This document shows positions 22,956-63,650 of a DNA stretch of 64,000 nt, in pieces. The notes beneath the pieces were generated by a model. It was not told the DNA's origin. It worked only from the letters and a program-made list of their open reading frames with translations, and ran no database searches. The stretch spans positions 20,171,290-20,235,289 of the forward strand of contig JAVLUZ010000142.1 in the NCBI GenBank assembly GCA_036768485.1. Reading direction: 5' to 3'. Both the position numbers and the translations under genes were made by a program. The number at the start of each line of letters is the position of its first letter. Positions within the stretch are counted from its first letter, which is position 1. Source of the stretch: Mermis nigrescens. Lineage: Eukaryota; Nematoda; Enoplea; Mermithida; Mermithidae.

Positions 22956-23981
22956 TGTAAATACAGGGCCTGCCCTATGTCTACTGAAGCAACATAGGAC
23001 ACGGGGTGTATTCACCTTCGGGACTTACTTAGGTACTTAGGTACTTAGATCTGCTCTCAGCGCTGGCCCCGATCGCTTAGTCTGGAGCGACTTCGGTCTT
23101 TGGACCCTTACAGACCCTACGGCTTCGATCCCCTCGGTCCTAATATTGCTGACCGCTTCTTGTCGGGTGATCTCAGCAGCTACGCACTAAGCCCTAAGAA
23201 TACCTACCTAAATCCCGGAATTGCCGCAAGGTCAGTTGACCTATCTCAATCCGCTCAAGTTGATGAATTAACTTATTTTCTGGGTTCGAATCAATCAGAA
23301 ATGTTTTTGGTTCCTAATGTACGTAGCACAATGAAATTTGAAAACAACACCAACGAGCTCTAGACTGATCAATCATCATAAAAGATTAAATAATATTTTT
23401 GACCAATTTTGGGATTGAGAAAAGAATATAGACTTTTGAACGAAATAAATAATCACACAAAATTTACCTATTCCTCCACCAAATATCAAGAAATCCTCGA
23501 CGACAGGAAACACCGACCTCACCCTCGGTATAAAGAGACCCCTGGGTGGGTTTTATATTTTATTCTAACGATATATACACGGCCTTGTGCCGGAAAGCAA
23601 AAATAACAACAAAAACGAATAAAACGTACTCGACGATAAAATCGTACGTCAACCAACTAAATGATGATCTCATAGGATCATTACAGTAAACGAAAGTTTA
23701 CGTTAAAATAACATAAGACAAAATTACTTTTAGCTCACATCGAATATTCTAAGCTAAGATGAGCGGTAACGCATAAAACAATTACTATTATCATATACTT
23801 AATTCTATGTTACCGGACAAGTATCTTATTGTTTTTTATATTGAAAATTTGGGAAAAGATGGGAAACTGAAGGCATAGCCCACAAGTACACTATCGCGCA
23901 ATAGCTACTCGTATTGGCTATGTTAATGGCTACCGCGAACTGCTAACACTAGTTCGCAAACGTGTAACTCTCGTAGTTACA
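22956..23981 (-). repeat. 5' LTR (minus orientation)
   Basis: This direct-repeat partner of 19004-20022 differs from it by scattered substitutions and small indels only. The similarity points to a fairly recent insertion. The short plus-strand open frames inside occur in both copies and are LTR sequence, not genes. Confidence 0.85.
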
Positions 23982-24624
23982 GTAACAACTATAAAAAGTT
24001 GCGTTGTGGTTTTACGAAAATATGTTTAATGCCAATATTACACAACGTGGGTGCGGCAAACGCAGCTTTCTGAAAAACGAACATTTAGTAAAAATGCGAG
24101 CGAAGATTGCGATATAAGATTAAATATTAAAGATTTGTACCTGCGAGTGGGCAGGGTCAGGCCCGATAAGAGTTTTTGTGTTTCCTAGAATTATGCAGTA
24201 AAAAGCAGCGTGATGCAAACTAAAAGCAAGATATCTAATGACGCAAAAGCATTCTCGTGCTCAGCAGTCATGCGCCTTGAACTTAATTTTGCGTTCAGTA
24301 AAATGAAGATTAGATCAGTATCGCAAGAATCATTCACAATTATGTAAAACTAGTTAAATGAATGCATCTTTTAAAGTTGCATACAAAGTAAGTTAAATGA
24401 ATGAAGTTTCGCATGATGCATAACGCATAACTACATAATGCATGAAAGATATGCAACGCCGTCCTTTACACAACTGCTTGCTTTAATTTCTTCTTATTGC
24501 TGTTTAATGTGCTTTGCTCAACACGGCGTATCTAACAGACTGCTGCAGCAACCTAACCCGTAAAATATTCAGCTACAGTAATAAGCCGTAATGCAAAAAT
24601 ATGCCGTTTGGAATGGAACAGACT

Positions 24625-26047
24625 TTAACTCAATAACTTTACAACGATTCATTTCATTTTGCAAAGTTTGTTAAAAACAAATTAAACTTTGTCCCATTGT
24701 AAATAAACAAAAGAAGTTCTATGTAAAATTAACCGCTTGAAATGGAGATATATGAAAACGTGTTGGCCTCTTCGAAAGCCGTGCGTTTGCTGCTTTCATT
24801 TGTTTACATTGTATCACTTGCACGTTGGTTTACACCGAGAGCATTATTATCTGATACTTTTGACTTACTGCGAGTTTACACATCTTATTCATTTTCTTAG
24901 GGCCTTCCATAATTTTTCGTTGAATCTGTTTTTTTAGCCATTTTAGGTAATTATCGGTTCGGGAATTTCGATTAGTGCATTCGCAATCGGAGATCCAATA
25001 AACTCCAGGAGCCTAATTTTGGGAACGGCTCCCAAGCTGTAAAACCAATCCGTACATTTTCTTCAACTTTTGTAGTTATAGTCTATTTCACATGCGGACA
25101 GTTTTTTGAAATTTATGCCCAAACTTGTGTGAAACAGACTATAGGTAAGCCGGGACATCTTAAGAAGTAGCTGAAATTTTAATGAAATTTATCCGCTCCG
25201 ATTTGAGATATGAATAAAAATGCAACGTTAAAAAGCGTTTTCCCTACGATTTCTATTTACCTTACATTGTCATGTAAAGTGGTTCAAATTATTCGATAAC
25301 GCATTTAAAGTTAGTATATGATAACATCCCTACGGCTAATACATCAGCCGTCGGAAACGCCAAAAGATTTTGTAAAAATCCGTCGTTTCCGGATTTTAAG
25401 AGTCCGATCGAACCACTTTGATCAAAAATTCGGAAACAAGGGCCCGGAATACCCATTTACCAAAAATATAAGGATCGCCCTATTAACCAGTAAAAACCTT
25501 TTTCTTAGGCACACATACAACTCAAAATTAAAATTTATTTATATACTGATCCAAATCAGCAAGTTATGACGGCGTAAAGTGGATAGATAATAATGGAAAT
25601 AAGAAGCATTGTACATAATTGATATGGCTATATTTCAGATTTGGAAAGTCTGTGCGAAATTCCAAAGTTCTAGGAATACAAGTTCATGTAAGTAGGTACA
25701 AAAGTAAGAGAGAAAGCCAGCTTTAAATTCGATGTTCAAGAAATGTCGACAGTTTTCGGTGTACAGTGTACGAGTAAGTTTATTAGATCACATGCAACGC
25801 TAGGTAAAACGACATAGAAAAATCGAACGGAAGGATTTGAAAAATTTAAGAAAAAGCAACAAAATATTGTCAAGATCCTTAATTTGCAATAATAACAAAA
25901 TTATGCGCTGAGCATAATATCGCAAGACGATATCAGTAAAAACAAATAGTAAAGAATCCAAAGTTTGAAGGATGCACTTTAAAATAAAATCCAGTGTAAT
26001 CTCTAATGAAAAGATCTCTCGATGCCGCAAAATATTATCAACCGAAC
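24625..26047. other. Sequence between the LTR element and the 3' end of PREP
   Basis: No supported coding exon was found on either strand. The part directly below 26048 should contain the PREP 3' untranslated region. Two GTGAAA(T/C)AGACT words in inverted arrangement flank about 70 bases at 25078-25143. Confidence 0.6.
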
Positions 26048-54643
<28,596 letters not shown>

Positions 54644-55799
54644 AATTTTTCCAATTTTCGCAGGGGAGCAAACTTTGAGCATTAACAATAAAAATTAAAA
54701 AGCTCCCTATCAAAATATCGAAAATTCAATCGGTGACAGATTCGGAGACTTTAATAAAAGAAGCGGGCGATAAGTAGCATTTTCAATATTTTCGTCTTAT
54801 TTCACTCCGTATCATTTTTGACACAGAATATTCTCGATCATTTTAGACGGAGAATATTTTCAATTAAAATTCATGATTTATCAAAATTCTGTATAAAAAG
54901 TGCTTATATTGAACAAATTTGATTCATTTTTAGCACAAATCGAGCGCGAAGCCCCGAAAATTTTTAAATTTAGGCAGAAGGATCTTAAGAATGATTAAAA
55001 TTACTGCATTTTGCTTGCGAACTAGTCCAGGCCGCCAGAACAGGTACGTAACAAATGATTCATAAGTAAGTAGGTCTGATAAATTACGACACAAGATGGC
55101 TAACAATGGCCAGAAATTTTATTTTATCAATTAAAGAAATTGATTTTTAAATAAGTAAAAGAATTGTCGTTTAAATTTTTTTGTTTTTATGGTCAAAAAC
55201 CTGTACACTGCTTTATTTTTAATCCTAAGCATACATGGACAAAGCGTACAGTTCAATTCAACCGGGTATCAATGGGGTCGGGTCGTTATCAATGGGAAGA
55301 TCTGCCAGTATCAAAGTAAATTTTGCAAAATGCAACTCAAGTCGAAGATAAATGATACAAATACAATAAATGACTCTAATATTATAGCCTGTTTCACACA
55401 AGTTTGGGCATAAGTTACAAAAAATATCATCGACAATAAGCTGACAGATTGCCATTATATCATCGATCTTATGCACACATGCACATTGTAGGTATCCCCT
55501 ATCACAACTTTGAAAGGCATACCCCCTCGGGCCATTCGGGGACTGAAAGCTATTGTTGGAATTATGAAAGAGCGTCAAACGATACCCAACAGTAGAATTT
55601 GAAGTATTTTTCGAGTAGTACTCTGTTAATTCATTTATTCAGACAGCTTTTGTCCCTAATTCTTCCATATTTGATAGTCCAAGTCATTCCATCGTTCTTA
55701 TTATCATTTGTTTTCAAGCACACATAATCACGCATATTCAAGAAGAGTAAAATACAACGGATTAAAGCGTTTTTACGGGTTGTGGCGAGGGGAGGGGTC

Positions 55800-56239
55800 A
55801 CAGTTTTTTGTATTCGGCAAAGATTTTCCCCGATGTACAAAGACTTTTCGGGACCGTCTTTGATCATGTACAAAGATTTTTGGGAAGACAAAAATTGCAA
55901 AAAAAAGGTCTTAAATTCGCAAAAACTTTCGGAGCGCCGAAATGAGTAGGTAATCGTGTATTCTATATATCTTTATAATGCAAAAATTGTATTTCAAAAG
56001 GAAAAATGTCAAATTGTTTGGCGCTTCGTGCCGTTTTAAGACAATTCTTAGTGATTTTTGCACTCAGAGATCCAGAAATTAGCTAAAATACACTACCGAA
56101 GGTCGGGCAATTCTGTTTCCACCACACTAAAGTCGCTACTGTACCATATTATAGTAATGAAAAATTTGTGTGTAAAAAACGTAGACTTTTCGGGACCATC
56201 TTTGTACACGTACAAACGGACCTTGTACCAAAAACACTG
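55800..56239 (-). mobile_element. CAGTG-family MITE copy 7, duplication GGAGGGGT
   Basis: Inverted copy between perfect GGAGGGGT flanks (55792-55799 and 56240-56247). It lies between PREP and the coiled-coil gene. Confidence 0.9.
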
Positions 56240-56449
56240 GGAGGGGTAAGGAACGACAAAAATCCCCTCGAAAACTCCAGAACATTTGACCGTGTGCATG
56301 TATGACCGTATGTTGATCTGTCGGCCTACTGTCGATAAATCTTAAAATTTACGCCCAAACTTATGTGAAACAGACAATAACTAATGAGTCAGTCAACTAG
56401 AAAAGGAAAATTGAATACAGGAAATCCTCATAGAAATAATTCGAAAATC

Positions 56450-56565
56450 GATTAATCAATGAACTAATCAACCATTGACTAACCAACCAACCAATTATCA
56501 GTAACCAGAACAATCAATTAACTTATCAACCACTAGGCCACCAATCAATCAACCAACATTTTCTA
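56450..56565. repeat. AATC/AACC low-complexity tract
   Basis: Short words such as AATCAACCA and CCAACCAACC recur irregularly for about 110 bases. It looks like a decayed microsatellite. No gene is seen around it up to 57800. Confidence 0.7.
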
Positions 56566-57817
56566 AAAAGACATGCAACTAAAAAATCGTGTAGCCGGTA
56601 TCAAAGGTAATAACGTCATTGTCCATGTAAATATGATCCCAAGAGAGGTAACGAATCGAAATTTTTTAAATGCTCAAAAAATCGACTACCAGCGAGTTAA
56701 ACTGGCAAAAAGATTAAAAACCCTCTGGCATTGCACAGCAATCGAAAATGTTTTATTTCGCATAAAAATACGTATATAACACGAATAATAGACGAACCAA
56801 ACGTACGCGCATGCGCTAGTCACGCAATGTACACGTGCGAAAAAACAACCTGGCCTAAGCAGAGGAAGATCGCTGCCAAAAACGCGTCATTGTATACAAT
56901 GCATAGAAAATCAGGCGTATATTAGGTCATTGGAAGACTCGCGATAAAAAAACAAAGAAAGAATAGCAAGCAGCATGAAAAACTTCCCGGTACAAATTAA
57001 TTAGCATAAAACCAAGGCAATTGGCACACGAATGTTATTAAAACGTTGTAGACAATTTAGGCACCTTTGGCGAAATAATCGAATATAAGCAATCAATACG
57101 CGCAACAATGACAAAAACGCCGCCAAGCTTTGCTGCAATCAAATCGAGCTAGTTGAAGGACAAATAAATGACGGATATATGTAAACGTTATGTAAAGTAA
57201 AACGAATGACATTTTGAACCCTCATAAAAAGTCACCTACCACATGCAACGGCTCGAAATTTGGGTAAGTTTTGGACAAAAAACGGTCAAAAAAAACTAAA
57301 AATGGCCAGAAAACGCTGATTTTTCCAAAAATCAAAGATGATCGAAAATTTTCTGGCTTTAAAAGCATCGTCAGAAACGCCAGAAAATAATGTTTTGATG
57401 CGTATTATTTAGGGGACAATCTACTATCCGGGTGTTAACCAACGAGGTCCTATCGTGTTTATTTTTTAATCTTCGTAGTTTATATATTTTATCCATTTGC
57501 ATTCGACTTTTTATTTATTCGCCCTGATTTGGTATTTGTTAGTGAATTTTTTATTTCTACTAAACCAAATTTTTTATTTCACTTTGATTTTATTCAACTT
57601 TGCAACCTGATAACACTATAGAATCTCATTCAATTTATATGAGTCTGAATCCGCAGCAGAGGAAATAGATCCGAAAAAGATTAAGAAAGACGTCAAATAC
57701 AAAAAAGTGTAAACCAGATAAAGATTGATTGAAATAAAGAGCAAACAGTGTACATTACCACGCATTAAATTCGCTTAAATTTTTTTGAATAAAAAATTTA
57801 AGAAAATCCGTTAAATT

Positions 57818-58009
57818 TTAAGCTTCTTTCGGATGACTCGTCGACTGAGAGCTGCCATCGTGACTTTTGGCCTGTTCGCTGGAGGATCGACTCGGTGCGA
57901 TTCTGGGGGTTGATCGACGTTGCGAAATTAGAAAGCGACGCAGCAGTTCGTCGGATTTTTTCCGCGCTTTTTGCTCCTCCAGCAACAATTCGGACAGTCG
58001 AGCGATTTC
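57818..58009 (-). CDS. Terminal exon of a coiled-coil protein
   Basis: The gene is not recognised. After a TCTGATAG|GAAATC acceptor, a 63-codon frame starts EIARLSELLLEEQKARKKSD, continues ELLRRFLIS with clear coiled-coil character, then turns Arg/Ser/Gln-rich and ends SHPKEA-stop at 57818. It is unique in the window and lies upstream of PREP on the same strand. It could be the last exon of the gene whose exon is at 63596-63650, because both are phase 0 at the join. Confidence 0.5.
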   Translation of the reverse strand, partial: EIARLSELLLEEQKARKKSDELLRRFLISQRRSTPRIAPSRSSSEQAKSHDGSSQSTSHPKEA

Positions 58010-58397
58010 CTATCAGAGAATTTTTATTGAAATTTTCCAAACGACGTACACGATCTGAGTTAGATTTATTTTTTATAATTAGAATTAAATCATTTATTCG
58101 ATTTTAATTGAAATTTCTCGAATTTGCACATGTTTTATTAGAACCATTCGTGCATACGAATGAGGTTTAGGCAGGGTTTAAAGGTGACCCCATAAAAAGA
58201 AAAAATTTTCCCGAAAAATCAGGCAAAATTAATGATAAAAAGGAATGAAAGTCAAGATTGTTCGCCAAGACTGCTCCCGCTGTACTCCTCCTAGGATCAA
58301 AAAAATAATAAAACGCTTGAATGATTCGTGCGTGCACTGCTAATAGAGTACTTTACAACGACTCAACTATGACATCGATACTAATCATAAAGTCAGT

Positions 58398-59169
58398 AGC
58401 GAAGAAAAATACTTTAATGGAACAAAAAGGACGGATATACTTGGAACTACGAATTATTAAAGACACAAAAGGAGGAGACTGGAAAAAGTCACCTATGCGC
58501 GTGACTTTTTCTTTGATTTCTCTAAGCAACACAAAAATCAAAGTATATTCTGCGGCCTCTAAAATAGGGAGATGCCGTCTCAAAACACTTTTTCCTGGTT
58601 TGACGAAGAGAATCAAAGGAAACTTTGGCCTGAGCTAAGCAACCGATTCAGCTAGAGATCAATATCGCAATCAATATCAAGCTAAAAGGCTCAATAGATG
58701 AATTATGTTCGCATCATGCCGTTTATTAAGGCTCTACAGTTATACGTGTTATATTATGCTAGCGTGATGAGATAATGTATGTAGGCTCATTTCCAATATT
58801 ACGCAATATTGCATTTATTTGCACATTTACCTCGCTCATTCTTCTTGCGCAGTGTGGCCTAATTTCTTTGGTGCTAAGCTGTTTGCGCATGTCTAGTGCT
58901 TGCCGCCCTTCTATACCATTGCAACAGCGGTCTTTTTTGGACTTACATTCACTCAATTGTAGTGAACAGAAGAATTTGCCGTTTTCCTTAATTCAGATTG
59001 ATCAGTTCATTTGAAGAATAAACTGCCGTTATTTATTTTCAGCAGGTTTTTATGATTTTTCGCGCGCATAGGTGACTTTTCCTAGTCCCCTCCTTTTATA
59101 TCCTTAATGATGCATAGTTCCAAGTATATTCGTCTTATTTTGTTCCATCGGAGCATTATTCTTCGTTAG
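58398..59169. mobile_element. Foldback element C (diverged copy)
   Basis: The element begins AGCGAAGAAAAATACTTTAA and ends with the inverted GTTCCATCGGAGCATTATTC. It is followed by the arm sequence GTACCCAACTTTTAATC, as at 13813. It is clearly older than copies A and B. Confidence 0.7.
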
Positions 59170-61005
59170 TACCCAACTTTTAATCAACATGAGTTGAGTA
59201 AACCAGTCGGTAAACACTTACGGTAACTTCTGTTCAGGACATCAGCATTATCTTTTTCAAACAAGATAACCCAACCTTATTTGAACAGATCAAGTGTGTT
59301 CAGCGTAGACTTTACGTAAACAAAGAAAGAAAGGAACAAAGCACTTACAATCAGATTTGTCATCCTGACATTAAATGGAACGTTTTGAAAAAATTAACCT
59401 TTTTCAATGCTCCGAAACTAAAGTTAATTTTCAGTGTAAACTTTCCACAACTACTGAGTTTAAAGAAAACTTATAGTCAGATTTGCAATCCTGACCTAAA
59501 GGAACATATTTTAAAAAAATTCACGTTTAGCAACGCTCTGGAAGTAAAATAAATTTATATTGTAAACTTTGCACATAATAAATAAAATGAATAGTGTAAA
59601 CTTTACACAATTACTGGCTTTAGAGAACACTAACAGTTCGATTCGTGATTCTGACGTCATATAGAACATTCTGAAAAACAGATCAAGCTTCCACAACGCC
59701 CTAGAACACTCTGATATTAAGATCAATATTTGTGAAGAAATTAGCTCTCCATAATGGTATATAGACAAATAAATATTAGATGCAAAGTGTTTTACAAAAC
59801 TGCTAAGTATAAACAAATGTGCCTAACTGACGTATGACGTTTGATCACTGGTACATTTTTACACTGGTGGTCATATCCAGACTCATAGCCGGAGAAGTTG
59901 GCAGAAAAAAACAAGACAGAAACACGTTCAACACCCCCGATTTTTGACTTTACACTTCCCTAAAAAGCTAAATATTGATGTAAATAAACACAATTTGCTG
60001 TGACGTGTACCCCTTAAAAGGTACTTTATTTTCATTCTATTAGATTTATCCCGACTTCTAAACGGAGAAAGTAGCGAACGGAGAAAAAACAAAAACGTAT
60101 TTTTCGACCAGCCACCACATTGCAAACTGTAAAAATTTGAACCTAACTTCCCACTGAGTGTTAAGAAATTCGGTTTAGGCCAGTTTGTAGCCCTTGAGCG
60201 GTAGAACCTATGTTCGTTGAAATCTTTGGTTCCGCAAAATATTTGAGATATTGTCCAATCAAATAAGGGAAGAAACGTGCTTTTTTACCTCTTTTTATAC
60301 CTCTGATTTTCAAGTTTACACCTCCATAAGTAACTCAATATTGATTTTTTTGAATGCGGTTTGCTGCAATGCGTAGCTCTTAAGATGTACTCAATTTTTA
60401 TTTTAATTAATTTTTCCCGACTTATAAGTGGATAAGTTGGCGGAGAAATCTTAGACAAAACCTGTTTTTTATACCATCCACTAGAGTGTAAAGTTTAAGC
60501 CCCTGGATCTAACTCTGTACTGAGCGTACAAAAGTTTGTTGATAAGCAAAAAGTAGCCCTCAAGCCGTAGTACATTTCTATCAGAAAAAGTTCCTTAAGA
60601 CTCATAACCAGAGATGTTGGTAGATATTTTAGTTGCAAAAACGCGACTGAAATCTATCTTAACACCCCAGATTTTAACACTCTTTACACTCTCACTCGAG
60701 AACTAAAACAATATTCAAAAAAACAAAAAATACGGTTTTTAGAGAATTTATTTCCCTACAATTCTATAGCATTAAATTGTATGAGGCGTTTACGCTGCAT
60801 TGTCTATAAAATGTCCTCGAACACCGTCAATAATTTTTATGTTATAGCGTTACACCAAAACTTTATACGCTCATTACAGACTTGGTATTGAGTGTAAACA
60901 AAAATAAAAAAAGCTCCATCGCATTTTTTCATTATCTATCTTTTAAAACAAACCGCACCTCCCAGATATGTCCCGTTATAGCTTCAGGGGGTATACAGAT
61001 GTTAG
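59170..61005 (-). repeat. Third palindrome-rich arm copy
   Basis: The order of segments matches the right arm at 13813-17725 without its inserted middle part. It ends in the CGCACCTCCCAGATATGTCC block at about 60955, but the terminal AGGTAGCGC hairpin is missing. The TTTACAC palindromes are more decayed than in the other arms. Confidence 0.65.
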
Positions 61006-61018
61006 GGATACCCAAGTA

Positions 61019-61594
61019 AGGTCGAATTCGGATATAAGACACCCCTTGAGACCAGACTTAAATGCGTCTTATAGCCTAGTGTGTCTTGTAAGCAAGCTTA
61101 TGGTTTATTTTTTTGAAAAAACGTACTACGTAAGGACTTTAGTGGGAGTAGACTGTTAACAAAGCTTGTTTCAATGAATTTTTTCATGATATGCATGGTG
61201 TATCCTACATCGCAGATAAAAGTGGGCAAAAGTCGATATGGATACTAAAAGCAGGCAAACATTCACACATTGCACTTCACAATTCTTTTAAATGTAACCG
61301 GAAAAAATGTACAGAATTTCACCTTCGTCCACAGATATTTATCGATTAATTGCTTGAAGTAATCGCGTCTTATAGCCGAGGTGCACACGTCGCGTCTTAT
61401 AAACCTTGTTTTATATGTATTAAGTATATACAATGGGAACAGGTCAGCTGCGTCTTATAGTCTAATAGCCGAGTGTCTACTAGGTGAGTTTCTAATATAT
61501 CTTTATGCATTACGGACGACTGGGACCAGAGATTTTTGCATCTTAGAAGCCGAAAAGTCGTATATCCAGGATGTCTTATAACCGAGTTCGACTG
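61019..61594. mobile_element. pogo-like element with TA duplication
   Basis: AGGTCGAATTCGGATATAAG at the left and the inverted TTATAACCGAGTTCGACTG at the right are flanked by TA on each side. Inside, GTCTTATAGCC-like motifs recur at several places. It is inserted at the end of the third arm copy. Confidence 0.75.
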
Positions 61595-61693
61595 TATATT
61601 ATAGGCACGCGCTAACACGCTATCTATGATAATTACTAGTGATACACTATTTGTCTTAATAGAAGCTAAAAACAAGTGATTAATATCGTATTT

Positions 61694-61777
61694 TTATAAA
61701 CATTCAAATTCACGCGTTATCCACCCTTCCAACGCTTCTAAAAATTTGATTTTGTTTATGCCTTTGGGCAAAACTTG
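61694..61777 (-). CDS. Possible terminal or penultimate exon of the coiled-coil gene
   Basis: After TTAAACAG|CAAGTTTTG a phase-0 frame encodes QVLPKGINKIKFLEALEGWI and TREFECL-stop. It follows naturally on the exon at 63596. The same frame is open upstream, so a 46-codon free-standing frame also exists. If a GA donor is used at ACGCGT|GAATTT (61712), this exon would instead join the exon at 58009 and avoid the stop. Not recognised; function unknown. Confidence 0.4.
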   Translation of the reverse strand, partial: QVLPKGINKIKFLEALEGWITREFECL

Positions 61778-61899
61778 CTGTTTAATGCCATTCTGTTTTC
61801 TTGACGTTGTTGAGCAGAAATCGGTCGTTGTCATTCACCCCCAATCGGCTGACCGCCTCTAACATTACATAAATGTATGCCCATATATACCATACCTGC

Positions 61900-62170
61900 A
61901 ACGGCTCAATATTTTGGGTGAGGGGTCCCCGGTATACTTGGGCGTGGGGGAGGGGGTTTGGGGGAGGTATGCACCCCAGATAAACCCCCAGACTTCAATT
62001 TTTGAAATTTTTTTGTTTTTTTCGCAATTTTTTGATGCCAATGGATATTGCTCGCTGAGAAACGTTGAAAAATGGTGTTTTTTCGCCAGACCATCATTTT
62101 TAAGGACATTTTCTAACCTTTGAAAAATCTTGCACTCCCACCAGAATTTTGGTGCCGCCCACCTATAGTC
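61900..62170 (+). repeat. R250 repeat copy 7
   Basis: Plus-oriented copy whose core reads GCCAATGGATATTGCTCGCT, with the end GGTGCCGCCCACCTATAG. Confidence 0.75.
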
Positions 62171-63189
62171 CTTTTTAGGGGGATTAATGGCGTCCAATTT
62201 TTGGTTAAAAACGACTAAAAACACGTAAAACTACCCAAAAACGAAATTTTTAAAATTGGGAAGAGAAGAAAAAAAATCTTTTAAAAATAATCCGATTTGG
62301 GTTGGCGATCTCCCAAACCCCTACTGTTGCATGTATGCCATATACCTTTTTCTTATATGTGTTGCAATTGCAAACGTATACGATATAATGTCATTTGCAT
62401 CAATTGTAAGAGCCGTGCATGCACACATACAATGTACATATACAATACAGGTTGGCCCAGCAGATGAGGGTATCAAATTTTAAGCGATACTAAACATATT
62501 TTAAAACTGAAATATTTTCCGAAAGCATAAATATAGGGAAACAAAATTGTAATTATCGAGTTACCGTTTTTTATTCAATTTTTGGTTTATACTTTTGCAA
62601 GCATGACTATTTAGTAGGTTATGTACATACAACAAAAAGTTGACTAACCCCGTAAAGGCATATAGAGAAAAAGCAGTGATTTTTATGTGCATACCTCCTT
62701 ATTATAACTTTTTCTGTTTAGTTCAGAGCGATGCAACTCTTATCACATGATATGTAGAAAAAAGCTTTGGCTAAAATACATCCGGTTTCAAAAGTGTAAA
62801 CCAAAAACTGAACAAAAAAGGGTAACTTAATGAAACTGTCCGATTCTGTTCCCCTAAATTTGTGCTTTCATAAAATGTTTACAATTTTGCAATATGTCAA
62901 ATGCAGCTGTTCATTATTGAAATATTTAGTATCCTTTTTTATCGAGCGCCGCCCTGTATTAAAGTGAATTGTATAAATAATAAGTGTTGCCATACTATCC
63001 GTTTTTACACTATTTTTATTTGACTTTTTGCTTTTCATGGCAAGACCCTAATAAATGACTGACTACCATACATGGCCAGCAAGAAAATTCTGGAAGGGGA
63101 GTGAAATCGCCCAAAATTGCCAAAAACATTAAGTGCTAAAAATAGAATTCTGGAGTCTAAAGTAATCTGCGCGGGGTTTTTTAACTTCT

Positions 63190-63460
63190 GCGGTGGTGTA
63201 TACCCCAAACCACACCTGGGAGTGGGGGTATGCACCCCCCCCGAAAAACCAAAATACCCCCCCAGAAACCAAAATCCTCCCCCAGAATTCAATTTTTAGA
63301 ATTTTTTGTTTTTTTCGCAATTTTTTGATGCCAATGCATACTGCTCGATCAAGAACGTTGAAAAATTGTGGTTTTCGCCATACTACCATTTTTAAGGCCA
63401 TTTTTTGACCTTTGAAAAATCTTGCACCCCCAGAATTTCGGTGCCGCCCACCTATGCCCC
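63190..63460 (+). repeat. R250 repeat copy 8
   Basis: Plus-oriented copy whose core reads GCCAATGCATACTGCTCGAT, with the end GGTGCCGCCCACCTATGC. It has two successive AGAAACCAAAAT blocks at its first end. Confidence 0.75.
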
Positions 63461-63595
63461 AGACCCCCACGCCCATGTGTGCTGACTACTCCCTTCTAGA
63501 CTTCTAAGCCATTACAGCATGAACGTATGCACACCCGATTGAATTTTGACAGTAATTATACGCAATATAATATAATTCTTTCCTTTAAAAAATAC

Positions 63596-63650
63596 CTGTT
63601 TAACGCCATTCATCTGATCTTTCAATGAATAAACAGTGTCGACCAGGGTT
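63596..63650 (-). CDS. Internal exon of the coiled-coil gene
   Basis: A 55-base block lies between TATTTCAG|AACCCTG and AAACAG|GTATTT. It encodes TLVDTVYSLKDQMNGVKQ, a probable coiled-coil stretch. Phase is 2 in and 0 out. It is the most upstream exon of this gene visible here; the 5' part lies beyond the window edge. Confidence 0.45.

Larger units (their letters stand above)
19004..23981 (-). mobile_element. LTR retroelement, coding part mostly lost
   Basis: Two nearly identical direct repeats of about 1.02 kb (19004-20022 and 22956-23981), each starting TGTAA and ending TTACA, are flanked by GTAA on both outer sides (19000-19003 and 23982-23985), a 4-bp target duplication. Read on the minus strand, a TGG-starting primer-binding-like site follows the first LTR and a GGGGGAG polypurine tract precedes the second. 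The 2.9-kb interior keeps a gag-like fragment, a 100-N gap and a third LTR-like copy. No reverse transcriptase or integrase reading is visible. A 4-bp duplication fits Gypsy or Bel/Pao; the superfamily is undetermined. Confidence 0.85.
18907..24624. mobile_element. 19-bp inverted repeats bracketing the LTR element
   Basis: AGTCTGTTCCATTCCAAAC at 18907-18925 is perfectly inverted at 24606-24624. The LTR insertion lies between them. This suggests an older DNA element of roughly 0.7 kb that received the retroelement. A target duplication at the outer ends was not found. Confidence 0.5.
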
